Source: Epiperipatus broadwayi
Lineage: Eukaryota; Onychophora; Udeonychophora; Euonychophora; Peripatidae
Reading direction: 5' to 3'
DNA: 64,000 bases
Assembly (NCBI GenBank): GCA_028023455.1
Contig: JAQFVV010000112.1
Location: 2,668,001 to 2,732,000 of the forward strand
Shown here: in pieces, positions 54,201 through 63,200 of the stretch
Layout of the letters: every line of letters begins with the position of its first letter
Position numbering within the stretch: the first letter of the stretch is position 1
The notes under the pieces: model-generated
The model's database searches: none
The model's input: only the letters and a program-made list of their open reading frames with translations
Told to the model about the DNA's origin: nothing
Position numbers and translations under genes: made by a program

Positions 54201-57200
54201 AAAGTAGATATTAATGAAGTATTAATTTATCAAACAAAATTATTAGATCTATATTGAAAAACTGTAGAATTGTTTATATTTTTGATCTAGCGCCAGAATT
54301 AATAAAGAACACTGCAAAATAGATTTTTTTTTTTTTAGTTTATCATTGATTGATACTTATAAATCTTGAAAATTTAGCGCAGTAGTAAAATGGCAGACTT
54401 TGAGATTCAAAAGTTCTATCTGATCATCCTTTGATGAATAAATTAAGTTTGATTAATTGAATGGAACTGGTGCTCAATCTATTATTTATGTACTAGAATA
54501 TCATATCTCTTGGCAATTAATTAAATGATTAGTATTATTATTAATGTTTACTTAATTTACATATCATTATATTATTTTAGCCATGGAGAATGTCCATCCA
54601 AAGACCAGACAGAATTATTTATTAATTTGTGTGATAATTTTATAAAAAATCATCCTTTGGAAGTTATTGGTAAGTTATCTGAATTCTTAATAGAATTTCA
54701 TTTTCTTACTTTATATATGCATGTTTAATGATAGGTTTTTATTTATTAGGCCAACATAATAATTACTTATGACACTTATTTCAAAATAATGTCAAAATTA
54801 TTATCTAAAAACAAAATTATCTTCAATGTAAAATAAACTTTTTTAATTTTATCCCAACATTATAATTTTTAGCTATTCAACAAAGAAAATATTTGTATAG
54901 ATTATTGACTAATTAAAAGTAAATAATCAAGTAATTGTTTTGTGGGAGATCATATGACATTCATGCTAAGTCAGTGACAATTATTTTGATCCGGGGACCT
55001 TTGGCTATTGGATCTATCATTCTATTTCTTCTCAAAGTGCATCAATGTCTGCTGGAATTTGACACATTAAAGTATAGCATATATAACTAAGTTCAGTTTA
55101 AAGTTTTATGTAAATTAGTGTAAGATAATTTAGGAGAGGGTAAAGACTATCTGCATTCTGGCACATATTGACTTCATATAGTTCAGGTAATTATTATCAA
55201 CATAGGATATTATACAAAGGAATCTTAAAAACAAAGAACTTTGCTAATTGCTCAACAAGCTTTGTGATAAATGCTTAGCAAAAGAAAGCATTTAAAATAT
55301 CTCTATCTGAAAACCACACCCAATCCTCTGACCAATGGTTTCATGCTTTTGGCACTCCTCAGAGAGGCGTTAGGGGAGTTTCAGACACTAGATCTAATAA
55401 AACCAATCCAAAGCCAGCATTTATCTAAGAAAATAGAAATATCGGGCTGAGAGATCTTCAGCCAAACCATATATTAGAAGTTTTAGCAATATAACATCGC
55501 TTAAGACTTAAAGCAAAGACTATAAATAGTCAATAAAAATAAAAAATAGAGTCATATATCACATGTCCCCACTTCTTTATTAAGCTTGTAAAATGTAAAC
55601 AAAGAGCTTAGCTAATTGCTCAACAAGCTTTGTGATAAATGCTTAGCAAGAGAAAGCATTTAAAATATATCTGTCCGAAAACCATACTCAATCCCCAAAC
55701 TCCCCTAGTACCTCACTGAGGAGTGCCAAAAGCATGAAACCATTGGTCAGGGGATTGGGTGTGGTTTTCAAATAGAGATCTTGCTAAGCATTTATCACAA
55801 AGCTTGTTGAGCAATTAGCAAAGCTCTTTGTTTATATTTTACTAGCTTAAAAAAGAAGTGGAGTCATATGATATATGACTATTTTTTAAAGGAATCTTAA
55901 ATTTGAAATTTTCATTGTCAAATTAGTACTGTCTTTTTTCTAAAAATGAAAATAATATCTAATTTTTTTTTTTTGTTCAATTTTAAGCCACAGTTTATCA
56001 ATGTGGAACAAAAAATGTATAGTAAATCTACGATTTACTTAGAATTAAAAAACAAATGATTGAAACAAAATTATTTCAGACATGGCTGTCTTGATGTTGA
56101 ACTAAATTTTATATATTGTAATACAGTATTGTATTTGTGCCTTTATATTAGTTTATCTGCTCTGAATTGTTACCATTTTTGTAGAAGAAGGATAATGGAG
56201 CCTGTAATTTTCTTTTTAGAAAAGTGTACCTTAACAATAGTCTTACACATTCTTTACATTTAGTTCCAAGTCTTTCTGTGGAACCTAAAACTAGTTAATA
56301 ACAAATCTTATGTACATTTTTGACATCACATCAAGAGAGAGCGGGCAATTGTATGATTGGCAGAGTGTATGCCATTCCATGTGCACCGGCTATACAAGAT
56401 AAGGAAATGGCTGACTGAAAGATGATTAATGTCAGTGCTGATAAAGACCAGCAAGCATATAAAATTTATAAATTTCTCATTTTTTATTTAATTTTCTTTT
56501 TTTTTTTTAAATTTTGTGATGCTGAAATCGTGGATAGTAATTTCACAGGATCTTTTTCCAAAATCTTATACAAAGTTTTGCTTGAGAAAATATCAGTTTG
56601 TGCATGAAATTTCTTATTGCTGCTTTGCCCTTTAAGATTAAATAATCTTTCTAATTGATTCTAGAAATTTATAGTGTGTAAGGTATGCATGGAATCATGG
56701 AATACAATTTGTCTGTTATTATAACAATTAAACATGATTTTTAATGGTTATTCATTAACTTTCAGGTTTTAATGAGCAGATGTTTCACTTGCTTTATTGG
56801 CATTCTGGCTGTGTGATTGGATAACCTTTTGTAATAACAATAAAATAATAGCCAATAGAAATTGGTTCTGAATTTAGCTTTTTTGCGGTAAATACCAACA
56901 GCGAAGAGTTTATTAGTAAGTTTACTTCTCAACTTCAAGAACTGTATTTGTCTATCTGAAGAGACTAGTTTCAATGTTGCAAATCCTTAAAACATATCCA
57001 GACGTTTAACAGTTTTACTCGGTTGCTTAGACTTTGTAGCAAATTGATCACGTGACAGCTTAGTATGGAAAAATTATTCTCATTTATTTTTTTTGGACAA
57101 CCTAGTAAATTTTTAAGCATCTTGATTGGACTTAATAAATGTGGCATTAATCTCAACTATAGTAGTCTACTACTTTTTTGCTTTATTCTAGAGCCACCTA

Positions 57201-60200
57201 TATAAGTATGGTATTCATCATCAACAATCACTTATAAACGACTATAGCCATTCTAACTCTACAAGTAAAAAACATATAAATAGTTAAAAGTTAGAAAAAA
57301 AGTAAAGGGAAGAAAATATTGGCGGCAGTATTCTATGCTTGTAATTAAAAAATGGAAATACAGCTGCACAGACATGTAATCCTATTATCTTAGAGCAGGG
57401 AGATGATAGATAATATAAGAAGCTTTTGATGATTGAGCTCTTTACTAATTTTTAATGACTGAACACTCTACGATAAAAAAAAAATAGAGAGAAAATGAGA
57501 GAAAGAGTGATATAAATAAAACCAATAAAATGAATTTATTTTATTTGCTTTTATTATTGGAGTGATCTTAAGCATAGTAAGTATTTTTTATTTTTTGTAT
57601 TGGTAGATTATCAATATAAAGCTGAGGAAAGTTAAAAAAAATTTAGCTTGATCAACTGAATTAGAACTGTAATAATCAGTTACTGCTTGGATACTTGAAC
57701 GTCATATGATCTCTCATGCAATTGTCCATAAGATTATAATCTTTAACAATTTTTTTTTTCACTTATCCATGAATCAGTTTTTCACTACTAAAATAATTTT
57801 TTGGTCTATTCATCATATTTCTAATACTTTTCGTCTAATGATTTGATCATGTTGGCATTAGTTTTTACCCTTTTTTTTTTTTGATTTTGTTAGTTTGTAT
57901 ATATTCAAATCCTGAGAAATTTGTTGAATGTACTTTTATTCTTTGTTAGTTTCTTTTTTGTATCTAATTTTGTTCATCATTGTCAGTTATGATGCAATAA
58001 TTTCACTTTATATAAATTTTGATCATTACGGGATTTTTGGTCTGTATTTTAGATATAATAAGCAGATCTGTCTATTGCCCATGCAATTTAGTGACACGAC
58101 AGACTGATTAACTTGATAACTAAAGATCTTGAATCATGTCCCATCATTTCCACTGCATTTTATTTTTAATACGTTTTTAATTATGATTATCATATAATTT
58201 TATATCACTAAGAGAAAGATATCTTTTTAAAAAGTCTTTTGGTAATACTGTGTGACATCAGTTATAGTCATAGCATACTTCAACAATTATTAATACCTCA
58301 TCCTAAGCAACAATTATTTCAGCTATTTTAGTAATATTATTTTCTCAAGTATTTGAAGTAATAAGAAAAATATTTTTCAAAGATCATAACTGATATTTTT
58401 TGAGAGATTTCATATTGTTTAATCCTAATAATTTGGGCAAAGTAGATGATATGACAGTGTGTTTTATATTATTCAAACTTATGACTTCAAACTTAAAACA
58501 CCTAAGGTTTTTGAAGCCAAGCTAACATGCTTGTGTAATTAATTAGATCTGACATTATGCCATATATATTTTGATTTCATTTACATGCTAACCTTTAAGG
58601 AATTCTGATTTCTTTGACGAGCACATACCAAGAGAAGTATTATGTGACTTGCCTAGCTTATATTTGATATTCATTTTATTCTAGAGCCATTTATGTATGA
58701 GAGCACGGATAATTGGCAAATACCAAATAATAATCATTTTAGTTTTTGGCCATATGCTTTCATTAGTGAGAAGCAGAGAATTGTTTGCATTTAGCTTATG
58801 ACTAAGGGTATTAAAAATAAATAGTAAGTTGGCTTGAGTTCAGAATCTTAGGATACTAAACTCTTAAAAGAAGTAAATATGGCTATAAAGGGATGCAATC
58901 TAGTGCTCCTCACTGACAAAGACCAACACTCGAAAACTAATTAGGGATTTGATTGCCAGTACTATTCAATGCCTATTGACTACTCATGCTTATGTAGATA
59001 GTGCTGGAGTGAATTAATGCTGTTATGATGCTTAATGTAAGCTGTAAGTGTCATATAATATTTCATTGGGTATAGTATGTTTAGGAGAGAGTCCATTGAA
59101 GTTAGAATTTTTAATTCAGAAAAGATATATATTGAAACCAAAATTAAGGCAAGTAAGGTGCAAACATTTATGAGTCTTAGGATCTCCTTTGTCATTTTTT
59201 ATTTTAAAGTTATTCTTAAATTTCTTAAAATGCATATGCTGGAAAGCCAGTCCAATCTGATAGATTTTAATGTTTTAAATAGGACTGATTTTGATCTTTT
59301 TTGTAGTTTTGTGAGTCTTCTAAAATTGTATATTCTTGCCATAGTAGCACTCAACATTCATATACTTGATACAATATTTAAAAAAATTGTGCTGTTGGTT
59401 TTAGATACATTGACACATAGATGTGTAGATTGGAGAAAGTTTATTGTGGATATGTATTGCATTTAGATTGGAGAACAATGACGTTTTTTTTCCTATTGAT
59501 ATTCTTATGAAAGACAACTCTATTTTAAAAAAAACATATATATCATGGGTAATGATATTTCCTAGTAATATTGGCCTGTGGAATGGCTAGTTAAAGCCAT
59601 TTGGATTTTTAATTATCATTATACTGAAAGGAAAATTTGATGATATAAGAAGGCCACCATTGGAATATGAAACAAGATTATAAAAGAAAGTTCTATGGAG
59701 TAGAGATGGAAATGAACTATTTTTGTATTGACATGTTAAGAGTTACCAGGATAAGATGGATTAAACTAGGAGTTTTATATCAATAGAATTTATTCTGCAT
59801 TATATAAGTCAATAAAAGAAATATTTTAGCTTTCTGTTTAAAAGATTATTGCAAGATCTATAATCCCGTGAATGATCAACTGATATCAGTTCAATCTACA
59901 TGCAACATTACAATATATAACACAAATATATTCTCAGCAAATGAAGAAATTGAAAAAAATAAAATAAACTTTCAATAATTGGTGATTGCAATACTAAATC
60001 TGAAATGGAAAAAAAGATCTATTGTTGGGTATGGATTTGAAAGCAGAAATAAAGCAGGAAAGTGAATAATACCTTTTTATGAATTCTGTTTTTTTTATTA
60101 TTATTATTTTCAGTACATTTTCAAGCAGTCAAAGATTTTATTATTGCATATACTCATCACTGAATTGGAGAGATTGTAAATAATTCTTGTTTAAATTCAA

Positions 60201-63200
60201 AGTGACTGAAAAAGATCTACAAATTATGCAACATCCTAATCATAATTTAGAAAGCATTCCTTCTTTTATGAATCCTATTAGAGATTTTGAATTAATATTG
60301 ATGATAACCCAGATGAACTATGGATAAAAACAAAAGAAATAATTAGAGATGGGTTTTTAAAACTAGTTTGAATAAGATGAAACAACCTAAAAAATCAAAA
60401 TAAATGTCAAAATGATGTGAAATTCAATAGGAAATTTCAAAGAACAGCCAGGAAAGATAAACAGCAACATTATATAAATATTTGTAGATATTAAAAATGG
60501 AGACTTGCATGGAAAAACGAATATTTTTCAAGTAATTTATGGCATTGAAAAGTTATTCAAGCCATGAGTAGGTTTGCTAAAAATGCCAATGGATATTTTA
60601 TAACCAAAATAACAAATATCAAACAGAGATAAAATGAAAATATAGAAAAAATATATCACAAAATCATCAACCAAGACACTTTTGATGATATATTTTACAT
60701 GGAAGAATTATCAGTGTTTGAAGATGAGATATGCATTTGCTTTGAGAACATTTCCAAAAATAGCAAGGTCATAGGAATTGATGATATTGCTTGAAAGTGA
60801 ATTATTCCTTTAAATTAATCATGGAAATGGCCTATGGATTGAAAAAAATCATTTTATATTCCTATACCAAAAACAAAAACAAAAAAACCTATCATATGAT
60901 ATATTTTAAATCATACACAAAATAAGTTTAGACTAGAAAAACATATTCACAGATTAGATTCTTACATGGAAAGATAACTTTCAAGTGGAAGTGTATATTG
61001 AGTAATTAAAGTGCCAGAAAATACCAGAAAGAAATCTTTATGGTACTTATTGATTTTACTTAGGCCTTTTTGGATTCAATTAATTATACTAAATTATGCA
61101 AATATTTTTGGAAAATGAATTTTCTAGAATATTCCATTGTTCTTTCGAGGAGTCTTTTTTATGGAATTACATATATAATAGGTTTTGGTGTAGCTGACTA
61201 ATTTTACATTGGCAAAGAAGTTTGAGCTGCGTGTTATCTTCCTATTTTTTTTACATTTGTGTAACGAAAATTTAACAAGGAAGTTGGATCAAGACAAATA
61301 TGAATTCAAGATTGTTAGAGGAAATTGATAATTTTAAATATACTGAAAATGGAAATCTCAAGATTTTCATTAGGAAGGTTAAAGAATAGTGAAGAGATTG
61401 GATAACAGTATAAATATTAAAGTTATGACAAAAATGAAGGTATAGAAAGAGTTGAAAGTGTTTCTCTCCTTAGATTATTTATAACAATAATAGATTATAA
61501 GCACTTGGAACACTTAGATCAGAAAAATTTAAGTTTCAATGTTATAATATTATGCTAAGCTGCTTTTGATATCTTGGACTGATATCATATTCATAGCAAT
61601 TTTGGATAGGAGGATGAAAAGTGTAAATATGATGTAAATTTGCACAAATGAGTTAAATCGCCCATTTTTTCGAGAGGAAGAAGCAGGATTCATTCTTGTT
61701 ATAGAGTTGTGATTATTAGTGATGTACCATGCCTCTTTTATTTTGAGCTCGGAATCATTTCTCTTGATGCACACAATGCTTGTTGATATAGGTTCAAATG
61801 TATGGACGAATTTGTTTTGGTGCTCCAGAAATATGGATTTTTGGTCTGGATTGCTTTTAGCTCTTCTGTAAAGATGTTGGGACAATCTTGTTGGTAGGCT
61901 GATGCGTGAATCTTCAAAGTAGATTATATTGCTACCGATTTGATTGCAAGCAATTCTGTAAACAGGGTGGAGGATTATAATTTCTAGGAAGTTTGTCTTT
62001 GGAATTATTGATCAATCTATTTGCCGATGGTGGAGTGCGGAGGCTTATCCTATATGAGTGCGAGAGTTTATAATTTAATTGGGTTACAATTTGTCTAAGA
62101 AAAGTTAACATATATATAATAACAATAAAAGATCCAACAGTTGATAGATTTATCAAAGATCATCACTGGTAAAAGTAGCATTGAAAAGCTCTGGAAAGGT
62201 TTTTGCTGTTGAGTTGTATTTTTACAAATAAAGATTAGAATTGTTCAAGCTATAGAATTTCCTGCATCTCTGAGCATGTGAACTTTTAGTAGATAGTGAA
62301 GAAGAAGAATAGAAAATGTATTGGTGCTTTTGAACTATGAAGGTTTTTGAAAATATTTAATCAACAAGGAAACAGGTTAATGAATATTTGATTAAATCAG
62401 GCCTGTGCTCTCATCTGAAGTACAAAGTACCAGATTGAAATTGTTTATGCATATTTTTGGTCAATTAGTTAGAAAAATGTATAATGCTGGAGAAGTTGGT
62501 GGTAAGAGAAGAGGTCAACCAGTAATGGAGATTGATGCATTCTATCATCACAATAGCCTTTCACATTATTATTATAATAATGGAATATGCTTTTGATTCA
62601 CCTGGAAAGGTAACAATCAAAATATTAAGAATTTTTAATTATATGAAATGGTAAACATAAAAGTTTCAAAATTAAATTATTTTTTAGGTGTTTTTTGTTT
62701 GTTTGTGTCTGTTTATTCATATAAGGATCAAACATTCTTATATCAGATTTTATGATTGCTTGTAATTGAAGAAATAAAACATCCTTTTCTTGCTAATATT
62801 TTTATATATCAATGATACATTTAGGTATTCAAGGATTTTAAAGTGGGAGCTTTATTTTTAAATTGTAAACTATAACTTTTTTAGAGTATATTAACTCTTA
62901 TATATATATAGCATTATAGTTTATTCTTATAACATGCTCATAGGATAGGGTAGTGCTGGATTTGTTAACTTGCTCAGGTTAAGAAATGTCGAACAGAAAG
63001 AGAGATTAATATTCATCAGGCTGGATCTACATAAGGATTTCCATCGGGAAGAATTCTAATAGATCCTATTCTTTGATGCCTTTTTTCCAGTGTCCTTGGA
63101 TTTGTATAATCTTTAAGCTTTCTGTACAGTGTTGCTTTATAAGATCTGCTAAGTAAGATGTGTAGGTTATTATTGTTACCTATGGAGCCAAACTGATAAA

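Noticed and set aside
59077-59466. 129-codon + ORF in intron 4
   Set aside because: The residues are dominated by F, L, I, K and V as expected from AT-rich DNA, no motif is visible, and it sits between a foldback arm and a dead LINE. It may be LINE-derived, but I cannot show it.
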